NCBI GenBank assembly: GCA_027080405.1
Contig: JALWSL010000142.1
Span: forward strand, 1 to 8,068
Length of the DNA: 8,068 nt
Source: Planctomycetaceae bacterium
GTDB taxonomy: Bacteria > Planctomycetota > Planctomycetia > Planctomycetales > Planctomycetaceae
Reading direction: 5' to 3'
Shown: positions 1 to 6,801 of the stretch, piece by piece
How the letters are laid out: every line of letters starts with the position of its first letter
How positions within the stretch are numbered: position 1 is the stretch's first letter
Position numbers and translations under genes: made by a program
Notes under the pieces: generated by a model
What the model saw: the letters and a program-made list of their open reading frames with translations, nothing else
The model's database searches: none
Told to the model about the DNA's origin: nothing

Positions 1-310
1 GAATAATGTGCTGGTACAAGCGGCTATTTTAACGGACGGGGTAAAAATTGGTCGCCGGGAACTCGCCGCCGCCTTGGGGGAAATGTCGGATTCCGGCGGT
101 GGGGTATCCTCTCTTGTTCTTCACCCGTTGGGAGACGGATTTGATCTGAATGAGTATTTAAACACAATACATCGAGAATATTTGCAGCGGGCGATGGATG
201 AAGCGGGCGGCGTCAAAACGAAAGCGGCTCAACTGTTGGGAATCAAAAACTACCAGACACTTGATGCACAATTGAAGCGACTAAATGTTACTGGGAAATG
301 GAAGTCATAA
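1..310 (+). CDS. C-terminal fragment of a sigma-54-dependent (NtrC-type) transcriptional activator, 5' truncated by the window edge
   Basis: This reads as the tail of an enhancer-binding protein that would activate RNA polymerase with sigma-54 by ATP hydrolysis. The open frame enters from the left edge; its first visible residues, NNVLVQAAILTDG, look like the end of an AAA+ domain just after the usual GNxREL motif. A short linker follows (GGGVSSLVLHPLGDGFDLNEY). The C-terminal ~45 residues form a Fis-type helix-turn-helix: YLQRAMDEAGG, then KTKAAQLLGI, then NYQTLDAQLKRL. The GTG at 8 is probably internal and not a true start, because the frame stays open to base 2. The stop is TAA at 308-310. 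The N-terminal sensor domain is outside the window, so the signal is unknown. It lies upstream of the cas operon in the same direction, but nothing visible shows that it controls it. Confidence 0.85.
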   Translation, partial: NNVLVQAAILTDGVKIGRRELAAALGEMSDSGGGVSSLVLHPLGDGFDLNEYLNTIHREYLQRAMDEAGGVKTKAAQLLGIKNYQTLDAQLKRLNVTGKWKS

Positions 311-528
311 CAGCGTTTCGTGCATAATCCACTCTTTTGGCACGCGGCTTGCTTTGAATCACACGCGGACGGGCTGCCGGCTTTCAGGACGGTTTGATTG
401 ATCTCAAATTGTCCCGACACGGCTGGCCTGTTTGGTCTGTGCGAACCGCCGTGAGCAAGATGAGGTTATAAATTTGCGTCTGCAGTGGAACATTTTACTG
501 TCAACAGTGTAGAAGGGCTTACCCGCTC
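311..528. other. Intergenic stretch with no recognised gene
   Basis: I find no convincing coding frame, tRNA, CRISPR repeat or strong rho-independent terminator in these 218 bases. There is a GC-rich part around 338-440 in which CACGCGG occurs twice, but no long hairpin followed by a T-run. One frame in phase with the small gene at 529 is open back to a TAA at 469-471. It would encode a CxxC-like stretch (FYCQQCRRAYPL) just ahead of the ATG, but no normal start codon serves it. A promoter for the downstream small gene presumably lies here; I could not pick out a reliable -35/-10 pair. Confidence 0.5.
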
Positions 529-681
529 ATGACACCTTATGAAGAAGGATACGAAGCCTACCAGAATGGAGCGAGTCTTCAGGATTGCCCTTATCAAGCT
601 GGTTCTTCTGAAGCACAACTTTGGGAACAAGGATGGCAGGAAGGGGCAGACCAGGACTATGAGCTGTTTTTCTTGTTCTGA
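529..681 (+). CDS. Small Rmf-family (ribosome modulation factor-like) protein, 50 aa
   Basis: The frame starts at ATG 529 and ends at TGA 679-681. The product begins MTPYEEGYEAYQNGASLQDC. It shows the layout of the Rmf/CrpP-like family: an N-terminal helix with GY (residues 7-8), a central CPYQ (residues 20-23), and a C-terminal helix with W32 and GWQEG (35-39). From memory, E. coli Rmf has the same CPYQ and W..GW.E spacing at a similar length of 55 aa. Rmf proper binds 70S ribosomes in starved cells and drives dimerisation to 100S; family members elsewhere often have no proven role. A purine-rich AGAAGGG lies at 511-517, 11 nt before the ATG, a little far for a strong ribosome binding site. 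The gene sits between the sigma-54 regulator and cas3, all on the + strand, and is not clearly part of the cas operon. The family call is fairly safe; the cellular role is inferred only from family. Confidence 0.72.
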   Translation: MTPYEEGYEAYQNGASLQDCPYQAGSSEAQLWEQGWQEGADQDYELFFLF

Positions 682-701
682 CATTTCCGGACGGCTTTTT
701 T

Positions 702-721
702 GAACAAAATCACTCTTGTTC
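702..721. repeat. Small inverted repeat (GAACAA / TTGTTC)
   Basis: GAACAA at 702-707 pairs with TTGTTC at 716-721 around an 8-base loop. The right arm lies within TCTTGTTC (714-721), which also occurs as a direct copy at 671-678, at the end of the Rmf-like gene. No T-run follows the hairpin, so it is not a classical terminator; a T-run (695-701) precedes it. It could be a weak terminator of the small gene read in the other direction, a protein binding site, or chance. Confidence 0.25.
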
Positions 722-733
722 GAGACCGAGCCA

Positions 734-946
734 ATGAGAACCAGCCAGCACACTTTTTGCCCGTATTGTTATTCGACCGCGATTACTTTTTTTAACGCAA
801 CTCACAATCATGTTTTTATTGGTTGGGTGTTGTCCACCAAAACGAACCCAGCGGAATGGATGCATCAAAATTTTCGAATCGCTTTACAAACCGGGCACCT
901 TGTGTTCACAATGAACGGCAAGTTAGATGACCGCAAGTATTCCTGA
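734..946 (+). CDS. Doubtful small ORF, 70 aa, unknown
   Basis: I do not recognise this product. From ATG 734 it would encode 70 residues, starting MRTSQHTFCPYCYSTAITFF and ending KLDDRKYS at TGA 944-946. It has a CPYC pair (residues 9-12) and two His residues nearby (H25, H27), which could in principle bind a metal, but there is no full zinc-finger pattern and no membrane segment. A TTG at 716 would add six residues. No good ribosome binding site is seen. It ends 37 bases before cas3 on the same strand, so it could be the first gene of the transcript. It could equally be open by chance or a decayed remnant. I keep it because no other frame in this stretch looks better. Confidence 0.28.
   Translation: MRTSQHTFCPYCYSTAITFFNATHNHVFIGWVLSTKTNPAEWMHQNFRIALQTGHLVFTMNGKLDDRKYS
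900..911. promoter_or_regulatory. Short palindrome upstream of cas3, possible operator
   Basis: TTGTG (900-904) and CACAA (907-911) form a perfect 5-base inverted repeat around TT, about 72 bases before the cas3 start. The spacing suits a regulator site near a promoter, but five-base arms are common by chance and it lies inside the doubtful ORF at 734-946. I could not identify a convincing promoter beside it. Confidence 0.15.
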
Positions 947-983
947 TCGTAGTGCTACCATAAACTGGACTGTCTGACACAGA

Positions 984-3467
984 ATGAATGAATTTTACGA
1001 GAGAGCAACGGGATTTTCGCCTTATCCCTATCAGGAGGAACTGTTGGCTTGCGAAAAACTGCCGCAAGTTTTGCAGGTTCCCACGGGCACTGGCAAAACC
1101 GCAGCGATTATTTTGGGGTGGTTGTATCGCAGGCGTTTTGCCAGCGAATCTGTCCGCAAGCAGACGCCTCGCCGGTTAGTCTATTGCTTGCCGATGCGAA
1201 CACTGGTGGAACAGACCCAAGACGCAACGGCTCAGTGGTTGAAGAATCTCGGGCTTGAGAATGAAGTCAAACTGCATTTGCTGATGGGAGGCGAACAGGC
1301 GTCTGATTGGGATGAATCGCCCCAGCAGGAGGCCATTCTCATCGGCACGCAAGATATGCTTCTTTCCCGGGCACTGAATCGTGGTTACGGAATGAGCAGG
1401 TATCGGTGGCCGATTCATTTTGCGATGTTGAATAACGATGCTCTGTGGGTACTCGATGAAACGCAGTTGATGGGAGTCGGCTTGACGACCTCTGCCCAAC
1501 TGCAAGGTTTGCGTCACAAATTGAATGTGTTTGGGAACTGTCAGACGTTGTGGATGTCAGCCACGATGAATCTGCAGTCGCTTCAGACGGTTGATCATCA
1601 GGATGCGATCCAAGAACGGGACGTTCTCTCTCTGTCGGCGAAGGATGAGGATGAACCAGCCATTCGCAACCTGATCGATGCCAACAAACCACTGCAGCGT
1701 CTCCCGTTGGCATTGAGCCAGGAAAGCAAAAAAAACTATGCCACCAAGTTGGCAGAGCAAGTAATTGAAACCCATAAGCGGGGCACAATCACGCTTGTTG
1801 TTCTGAATCGCGTTCCCAGAACCCAAAGCACATATAGTGCAATCCAAAAGTTGTTGGCCAGACGGGAAGAAGCTCCCGATGTATTTTTGATTCATTCCCG
1901 ATTCCGTCCAGCCGATCGTGCAGAGGTTCAACAGCAGGCACTCGATGAAACAACAGTTGCCCCCAATGGCCCTGGTCGGATTGTCATCGCCACACAGGCG
2001 ATCGAGGCGGGAGTCGATTTCTCAGCCACCACTCTGATTACCGAACTGGCTCCCTTTTCATCGATGGTTCAGCGGTTCGGTCGCTGCAATCGTCGCGGCA
2101 CGTGCGGGGTTGAAGGAAGACCGCCTGCTGCTGTTTACTGGATTGATATCGACACAAAAAAGAAGGACTTCTGCTTGCCTTACCTTGAGGAAGAACTGGC
2201 ACTCTCCCGCGAACACTTGTTGAAGTTGGAAGATGTCGGAATTTCTTCATTGAACAAAGTGCAGCACAAACAGACCGACCCGGTCGTACACGTTCTTCGT
2301 AAAAAAGACTTGCTTGATCTGTTCGATACCACTCCCGATCTGGCTGGTAATGATCTGGATGTCTCCCGCTACATACGGGATTCACAAGACACCGACGTGC
2401 AAGTTTACTGGCGCGATTGGGACAAGGAACCTGCTCAGGATGTTCCGCCGGTCGATGAAGAACAATTTCCTCCCCCAATGCACGAAGAACTCTGCTCCGT
2501 TCCTGTTGGGATGCTGCAAGGGAAAAACGGGTTCGTGGAGAAGAACCGGAAAAAAGGGGATCGATGTTACACATGGAACCCGCTCGATTCCTGTTGGGAT
2601 GTGGTAGAACCGAATGCGATTCGCCCAGGGATGACACTTCTGTTTTCTGTTGATGCCGGGGGGTACGACCAACAAATGGGTTGGACGGGCGAACCAAAAC
2701 ATAAACCGAGTGTCCTTTCCCTCCATGGTCATCTTCAGCGGGAGGCGATGGATCGTGATGACCTCGGAAGCCAGCCGCTCTCCTTGCCGGATCACTTACG
2801 GGATGTCGCGGAAGCGGCCGACAACCTGAAATCTGCCTTGCAATCTGAAGGGGATGGCATTCCGTGGGAAGCGGTTACTCGATCAGCCTGGTGGCACGAT
2901 GTTGGCAAAGGGCATGAAGCGTTTCAAAACGCCATGCGAGATTTTGAAACCATTCAACAGATCGATCCGGAACATCGAACGTTGTGGGCCAAATCGGGGG
3001 GCCGAGGAATTCCCAACTACCGCATTGAACAGGAGGGACAGGCAATTTCCAGGCGAGGGTTTCGTCACGAATTGGCCAGTGCGTTGGCGTGGTTGTCTCA
3101 ACATGAGGGAGAGGAACAGGCGAATTTGGTCGCCTATTTGATCGCGGCCCATCATGGAAAAGTGCGTATGAGTATCCGTAGCATGCCGAATGAAAATATC
3201 CCGAAAGACCCTGATATCAAATTTGCACGGGGTATCTGGGAGGGGGATGTCCTGCCTGCAATGGAAATCGGGAATGGCGAATTGCTACCAGAAACAACTC
3301 TCAAACTCGATTTGATGGAGCTGGGGGAAAGTGAGGCCGGACCGAGTTGGCTTTCCCGCACACTGGAGTTACGGGAACAATATGGCCCGTTCCAACTGGC
3401 GTATCTGGAAGCGTTGGTGCGCATCGCAGACTGGCATGGCAGCAAGAAAGAAGGGGATCAGTCATGA
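984..3467 (+). CDS. cas3: Type I-G CRISPR helicase-nuclease Cas3 (helicase, then C-terminal HD)
   Basis: Cas3 is recruited to the R-loop made by the crRNA complex, unwinds the target DNA 3'-5' using ATP, and cuts it with its HD nuclease. The 827-aa product has superfamily 2 helicase motifs: Walker A PTGTGKT (33-39), CLPMRTLVEQT (68-78), GTQDML (121-126), Walker B DETQ (158-161), SAT (192-194), ATQAIEAGVD (336-345) and the arginine-finger motif QRFGRCNRRG (363-372). A linker with GGYD and GWTG (559-569) leads to the HD domain: H604 in LPDHLRDV, the HD pair 638-639 in WWHDVGKGHEAF, H695, HH 723-724 in AAHHGKVR, and D816 in RIADWHGS. The helicase-then-HD order is typical of type I-G (old I-U). 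A TGA at 975-977 in the same frame fixes the start near 984, with almost no Shine-Dalgarno. The gene ends by overlapping csx17. No motif appears broken. Confidence 0.95.
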   Translation: MNEFYERATGFSPYPYQEELLACEKLPQVLQVPTGTGKTAAIILGWLYRRRFASESVRKQTPRRLVYCLPMRTLVEQTQDATAQWLKNLGLENEVKLHLLMGGEQASDWDESPQQEAILIGTQDMLLSRALNRGYGMSRYRWPIHFAMLNNDALWVLDETQLMGVGLTTSAQLQGLRHKLNVFGNCQTLWMSATMNLQSLQTVDHQDAIQERDVLSLSAKDEDEPAIRNLIDANKPLQRLPLALSQESKKNYATKLAEQVIETHKRGTITLVVLNRVPRTQSTYSAIQKLLARREEAPDVFLIHSRFRPADRAEVQQQALDETTVAPNGPGRIVIATQAIEAGVDFSATTLITELAPFSSMVQRFGRCNRRGTCGVEGRPPAAVYWIDIDTKKKDFCLPYLEEELALSREHLLKLEDVGISSLNKVQHKQTDPVVHVLRKKDLLDLFDTTPDLAGNDLDVSRYIRDSQDTDVQVYWRDWDKEPAQDVPPVDEEQFPPPMHEELCSVPVGMLQGKNGFVEKNRKKGDRCYTWNPLDSCWDVVEPNAIRPGMTLLFSVDAGGYDQQMGWTGEPKHKPSVLSLHGHLQREAMDRDDLGSQPLSLPDHLRDVAEAADNLKSALQSEGDGIPWEAVTRSAWWHDVGKGHEAFQNAMRDFETIQQIDPEHRTLWAKSGGRGIPNYRIEQEGQAISRRGFRHELASALAWLSQHEGEEQANLVAYLIAAHHGKVRMSIRSMPNENIPKDPDIKFARGIWEGDVLPAMEIGNGELLPETTLKLDLMELGESEAGPSWLSRTLELREQYGPFQLAYLEALVRIADWHGSKKEGDQS
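3451..3457 (+). promoter_or_regulatory. Ribosome binding site deciding the csx17 start
   Basis: AAGGGGA lies 6 nt before ATG 3464, inside the last codons of cas3. Together with the ATGA stop-start overlap it settles the csx17 start and implies translational coupling to cas3. The same frame is open further back, to a GTG at 3347. Confidence 0.75.
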
Positions 3468-5668
3468 CGGAAAAACGATACGACATTCTTCTGGCAGGCT
3501 GTGCCCCGGTCCCCTTGGCACACTACCTCAAGGCACTGGGCATATTGCGTCTTGTTTCAGAACAGGTTGATCCCCAGGCGCAAGGTTGGTGGGAGAACGA
3601 CAGTTTCTGGTTGCGATCCACACTGGATAAAAAGGGACTGACCGACTTCTTTCTGGAACGGTATGAACCAACGCCGATTGTGGGACCTTGGGGAGCCCGA
3701 TCAGGATTTTATGGAGATTCATCTGAGAAATCTGCTCGCTTGGCATTGCAGGAAATCATGAAGTCACCGCAAAAGCGTCTTCATACTTTCCGTCATGTAA
3801 TTCAAGAAACGATTGGTTTACTTAAAAAGCTGGGGCTACAAGAAAAAGATCCGTCAAGAAGTTATGAGCTCATGACCGTATTACGTGCATCGCTACCAGA
3901 CACCGCTTTGGCTTGGTTGGACGCTACGTATGTTCTTCTTGACAATGATGTAAAATTTCCTCCTCTGCTTGGAACTGGTGGCAATGAGGGCAGTGGCAGC
4001 TACATGTCAGGTTTCGCCAGACAGGTAGTTGAAGTCATTATCAACAGACAGTGGGATCACGCATTGGATAATTCCCTCTTTGGTGTATTATCTCCCGACA
4101 ATACCGATTCCCAGACACCGGGGCACTTTGACCCGAGCTGCACAGGTGGGCCTAACTCGGCAAATGGATTCGATGGGTCAACTGAAATGAATCCTTGGGA
4201 CTACCTGCTTCTATTGGAAGGAACATTGCTGTTTGCAGGGGCTTGCGTAAAAAGGCTGGAATCCCATAACAGTGGTTCTCTGGCTTTTCCATTTTGTGTT
4301 CGAGCGATGGGTTCTGGATATGGAACCTCGACATTAAAGGACGAAGAGAGCCATCGCCCGGAACTTTGGGTGCCTGTGTGGAAAAAACCGGCGAAGTGCA
4401 ATGAGCTTACAAAACTATTTACCGAAGGACGTGTAAATATCGGAAAAAGAAAGGCAAAGAATGCAACCGATTTTGGTCGCGCTATCGCAACATTGGGCGT
4501 CGATTCCGGCATACAATATTTTGAGAGATATGGCTTTCAACTTAGAAATGGGGATCGAGCAAATTTCTCAATAGCACTGGGAAAGTTTGTTGTACAAAAT
4601 CACCCAACAGCAAATTTGATAGCTGATCTGGACAAGGATTCCTGGCTGGAAAGTTTTCGCAGTGTTGCCAAGGATGAAAACAATCCGGAATCAGCCAGGC
4701 GGGCGCTGCGAAAAATCGAAACGGCGATTCTTGAAATGTGCCAACGCGGAAATTGGCAGGATGTCCAGAACTTGTTGATCGCATTAGGCGAAGCCGAGTC
4801 GGCTGTTGCCATTTCTCCCAAACTGCGGGAAAAAGTCAAACCGATTCCGCCGCTTTCTTCCCGGTGGATTGAACAGGCCTATCCGGAGGGGGGCGAGATC
4901 GAATTCCGTCTCGCTGCTTCGCTGGCATCGCTGGATCACGAAAAGATCGGCCCGCTGCGCAGACATTTTGAACCATTGGAGCAGAAAACCTGGTACTCGG
5001 GATACTGCAAATGGAATGAAAACGACAGCGACCCGGATGTTGTCTGGTCGGAAGGAAACCTGGTCCACAACATGACCCGCGTGCTACAACGAAGAATCGT
5101 CGAGGTTATCAAGTTGGGGAAGCAATCGGCAGATGAATCGTTATTCGCTCCCCTCGCAGGGAAATATACGGCTTCGCTGGGCGATATCGCCTCCTTTATT
5201 GCAGGGGATGTTGATGATAAAAAGATCGACCGTTTACTGCACGGGCTGACTCTCGTCCGCTGGAAAAGTGTCAAAAGTGAAACGCTCAACAGGCTCGCCG
5301 GGAAACGGGAACCGCGCCCTTTCGCGCCGTATGCTTTGCTGAAGCTCTGTTTTTTGCCCGGTCCTCTGGATGCGGGAATTAATATTCCACTTCAGCCTGC
5401 AATTTTGCATCGGGCGGCTTCGGGGGATATTGCCTCTGCGACTCGATTGGCTGCACGTCGGTTGCGCGGTTCCGGCTTGCCCCCTGCAATTGAACAGATT
5501 GATTCTCCTGACTGGCAAGCCAAACGGACTGTTGCAGCGCTGCTGTTTCCGATACGGATAAGCCGGGCACAACAACTGAAGAATCTCGTTGTCCGTAGAG
5601 AAGAGCCTGATGATACCTCGGAAGATCCTCAGGAGACCGAAAGCGAACCGACTGCTCATCACGTCTAG
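3464..5668 (+). CDS. csx17: Type I-G large subunit Csx17 (Cas8g)
   Basis: Csx17 is the Cas8-like large subunit of the type I-G crRNA complex; by analogy with other type I large subunits it helps recognise the PAM-side DNA, and it links Cas3 to the complex. From ATG 3464 the protein has 734 residues. Family blocks seen: LAGCAPVPLAHYLKALGILR (10-29); WW-ND-F-L-STLD and FFL-RYEPTPI (42-72); PWGARSGFY (75-83); LLGTGGNEG (168-176); NPWDYLLLLEGTLLFAGA (243-260); ELWVPVW (300-306); GVDSGIQYFERY (345-356). The C-terminus is an acidic, probably disordered tail (last ~23 residues, nine Asp/Glu, ending AHHV). The ATG overlaps the cas3 TGA by 4 nt and has a good Shine-Dalgarno, so I reject the longer GTG start at 3347. 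The stretch from about 3780 to 4620 is more AT-rich than either end. No frameshift is seen. Confidence 0.93.
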   Translation: MTEKRYDILLAGCAPVPLAHYLKALGILRLVSEQVDPQAQGWWENDSFWLRSTLDKKGLTDFFLERYEPTPIVGPWGARSGFYGDSSEKSARLALQEIMKSPQKRLHTFRHVIQETIGLLKKLGLQEKDPSRSYELMTVLRASLPDTALAWLDATYVLLDNDVKFPPLLGTGGNEGSGSYMSGFARQVVEVIINRQWDHALDNSLFGVLSPDNTDSQTPGHFDPSCTGGPNSANGFDGSTEMNPWDYLLLLEGTLLFAGACVKRLESHNSGSLAFPFCVRAMGSGYGTSTLKDEESHRPELWVPVWKKPAKCNELTKLFTEGRVNIGKRKAKNATDFGRAIATLGVDSGIQYFERYGFQLRNGDRANFSIALGKFVVQNHPTANLIADLDKDSWLESFRSVAKDENNPESARRALRKIETAILEMCQRGNWQDVQNLLIALGEAESAVAISPKLREKVKPIPPLSSRWIEQAYPEGGEIEFRLAASLASLDHEKIGPLRRHFEPLEQKTWYSGYCKWNENDSDPDVVWSEGNLVHNMTRVLQRRIVEVIKLGKQSADESLFAPLAGKYTASLGDIASFIAGDVDDKKIDRLLHGLTLVRWKSVKSETLNRLAGKREPRPFAPYALLKLCFLPGPLDAGINIPLQPAILHRAASGDIASATRLAARRLRGSGLPPAIEQIDSPDWQAKRTVAALLFPIRISRAQQLKNLVVRREEPDDTSEDPQETESEPTAHHV

Positions 5669-5733
5669 ATTTACATCACGATTAACATTAACAACTTCCC
5701 TTTACAGATTTTTTTAACGACTGGAGATAGAAA
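5669..5733 (+). other. csx17-csb1 spacer with T-run
   Basis: This 65-base, AT-rich gap breaks the otherwise tight cas3-csx17 pair from csb1. It holds a tandem ATTAAC (5681-5692), TTTACA twice (5670-5675 and 5701-5706) and a seven-T run at 5709-5715. I see no stable hairpin before the T-run, so a strong terminator is unlikely. An internal promoter is possible but I could not find a matched -35/-10 pair. Confidence 0.4.
5723..5727 (+). promoter_or_regulatory. Ribosome binding site of csb1
   Basis: GGAGA ends 6 nt before ATG 5734, a near-ideal spacing. It supports the csb1 start and efficient translation of the backbone subunit, which is needed in several copies per complex. Confidence 0.7.
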
Positions 5734-6711
5734 ATGCCACTCGATTTTAGCGCCCTGAAAGATCAGCCCCGTTTACTGATTGAAGTCCCGCTCAAACCGA
5801 TACAGGGTTCGCGATTCCAACCGACCGGCTTTCCCGATTTGGGGGCAGCCACCTTCACGGGAGTTCGCTATAACGAAAACGGAGAAGCGGAAGAGTACGA
5901 AGCCTTGCTCGTCGAATCGGCTCAATCGATGGCCAATCGACTTGAAGAAGTCTGTTGGGACGAAGCAGCGGATAACCTAATTGAGGAACTACAAGGGCTG
6001 CCCTATGTCGCTTCAACGTTGAAAGATGGTACTCGAACTAATTCAATATTGGAAGGACATCGCATCAATTCTCCTTACATATATGAGTCAAAAGAATTTG
6101 AGAGAATTAAACAAGAGATAGGCTTTGAAAAAGATAAGCCGTTCAACAGAAGCAGGCTTATTAAAGCATTGCTTAAGTATGATATCTGCAGTTTACTACA
6201 CGGGATATTTCTTGTGAAAGTTGGAGGAACTGTTCGATTACCAAGACTTATCTCCGCGTTTATTGAAGCGGAGGAAGTTTTTGAAGCAACAAGTGGTGGA
6301 GCAAAAATTGATCGTGTTCAACCAGAAACCTCAGGTGAAAAAACTACATACGGAAATGCTAAAGATGGTTATGGAAACATTCCGTTCCACCGTGTTGAAT
6401 ACTCAGCAGAGAAGATCACCGCTTTTTTCAATCTCGATCTGACACAACTACGAGGCTATGGTCTGGGTGAAGAGGTCGAGAATTTGTTGATTGCGCTGTC
6501 GCTGTTCAAAATTCAGAAGTTTTTGAAGGAGGGATTGCGTTTGCGAACCGCCTGCGATTTGGAACCAATTAGTGGATTGATCGTGAAACGTCCCGAGGGG
6601 TATGACGTTCCCGATCTCGCCACTCTTTCCCAGGAACTTCCCGGCTTGATCCAATCCTGCTCCGATCATTTTGCGTCACCACCAGTCACCGAAGTGCACT
6701 ACAAAAAGTAA
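5734..6711 (+). CDS. csb1: Type I-G backbone subunit Csb1 (Cas7g, GSU0053 family)
   Basis: Csb1 is the Cas7-type protein that polymerises along the crRNA spacer to form the backbone of the type I-G complex and hold the guide open for base pairing. The product has 325 residues, a normal length for the family. Conserved blocks, in order: QGSRFQPTGFPDLGAA (24-39), LLVESAQSMANRLE (58-71), CWDEA (74-78), GLPYV (88-92), TNSILEGHRINSPYI (102-116), KYD-CSLLHGIFL (148-160), VRLPRLISAFIEAE (167-180), DRVQP (193-197), GNIPFHRVEYSAEKITAFFN (214-233), LRGYGLG (239-245) and GLRLRTACDLEP (267-278). The start has a good Shine-Dalgarno. It follows csx17 by 65 bases and precedes csb2 by 90. About 6001-6420 is markedly AT-rich (roughly 39% GC by hand count) against about 55% in 5761-6000. 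The conserved motifs continue through that part, so the gene is intact. Confidence 0.94.
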   Translation: MPLDFSALKDQPRLLIEVPLKPIQGSRFQPTGFPDLGAATFTGVRYNENGEAEEYEALLVESAQSMANRLEEVCWDEAADNLIEELQGLPYVASTLKDGTRTNSILEGHRINSPYIYESKEFERIKQEIGFEKDKPFNRSRLIKALLKYDICSLLHGIFLVKVGGTVRLPRLISAFIEAEEVFEATSGGAKIDRVQPETSGEKTTYGNAKDGYGNIPFHRVEYSAEKITAFFNLDLTQLRGYGLGEEVENLLIALSLFKIQKFLKEGLRLRTACDLEPISGLIVKRPEGYDVPDLATLSQELPGLIQSCSDHFASPPVTEVHYKK

Positions 6712-6723
6712 GCGCCCCGGTTT

Positions 6724-6740
6724 GGCTGTTTTTTACAGCC
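6724..6740 (+). repeat. Hairpin in the csb1-csb2 spacer
   Basis: GGCTGT (6724-6729) and ACAGCC (6735-6740) form a perfect 6-bp stem around a five-T loop, 13 bases after the csb1 stop. The bases after it are mixed (GTTCTCATCA) with no T-run, so it is not a standard terminator. It might protect the csb1 mRNA end, cause partial attenuation before csb2, or be an RNA processing site. This would fit a need for more backbone subunits than Csb2. Confidence 0.45.
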
Positions 6741-6779
6741 GTTCTCATCATACTTTTCTGGAAATTTGCGCGGTATCGC

Positions 6780-6785
6780 AAGGAA
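6780..6785 (+). promoter_or_regulatory. Shine-Dalgarno-like AAGGAA before csb2, better spaced for a TTG start
   Basis: AAGGAA lies 16 nt before the ATG at 6802 but only 4 nt before an in-frame TTG at 6790. A TTG start would add MWIK in front of MITIQLKF. Family members usually begin close to the MITI-type strand, so I annotate the ATG, but the spacing favours the TTG. Confidence 0.4.
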
Positions 6786-6801
6786 TTGGTTGTGGATTAA
6801 G

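Noticed and set aside
682..733. Rho-independent terminator after the Rmf-like gene
   Set aside because: There is a T-run (695-701) and a hairpin (702-721), but the T-run precedes the hairpin on the + strand and the bases before it (CCGGACGGC) form no good stem.
466..753. 95-aa open frame on the - strand across the Rmf-like gene
   Set aside because: It is antisense to the better supported + strand gene at 529-681, and its product shows no known motif.
311..983. tRNA or insertion sequence at the regulator-cas boundary
   Set aside because: No cloverleaf-like pattern, no paired terminal inverted repeats and no transposase fragment could be recognised in any frame.
1339..1788. 149-aa open frame on the - strand inside cas3
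   Set aside because: Antisense to the helicase core, Cys/Ser-rich low-quality sequence, no motifs.
2038..2697. 219-aa open frame on the - strand inside cas3
   Set aside because: It lies wholly antisense to strongly conserved Cas3 sequence and its product has no recognisable domain; a shadow ORF.
3347..3463. N-terminal extension of csx17 from GTG 3347 (39 extra residues)
   Set aside because: It would overlap the cas3 coding end by about 120 bases. ATG 3464 has an AAGGGGA ribosome binding site at 6 nt, an ATGA overlap with the cas3 stop, and a start that matches the Csx17 family.
984..3467. Cas3 read as a degenerate or nuclease-dead protein
   Set aside because: All HD-domain residues I could locate (H604, H638-D639, H695, H723-H724, D816) and the helicase motifs are present and the frame is unbroken.
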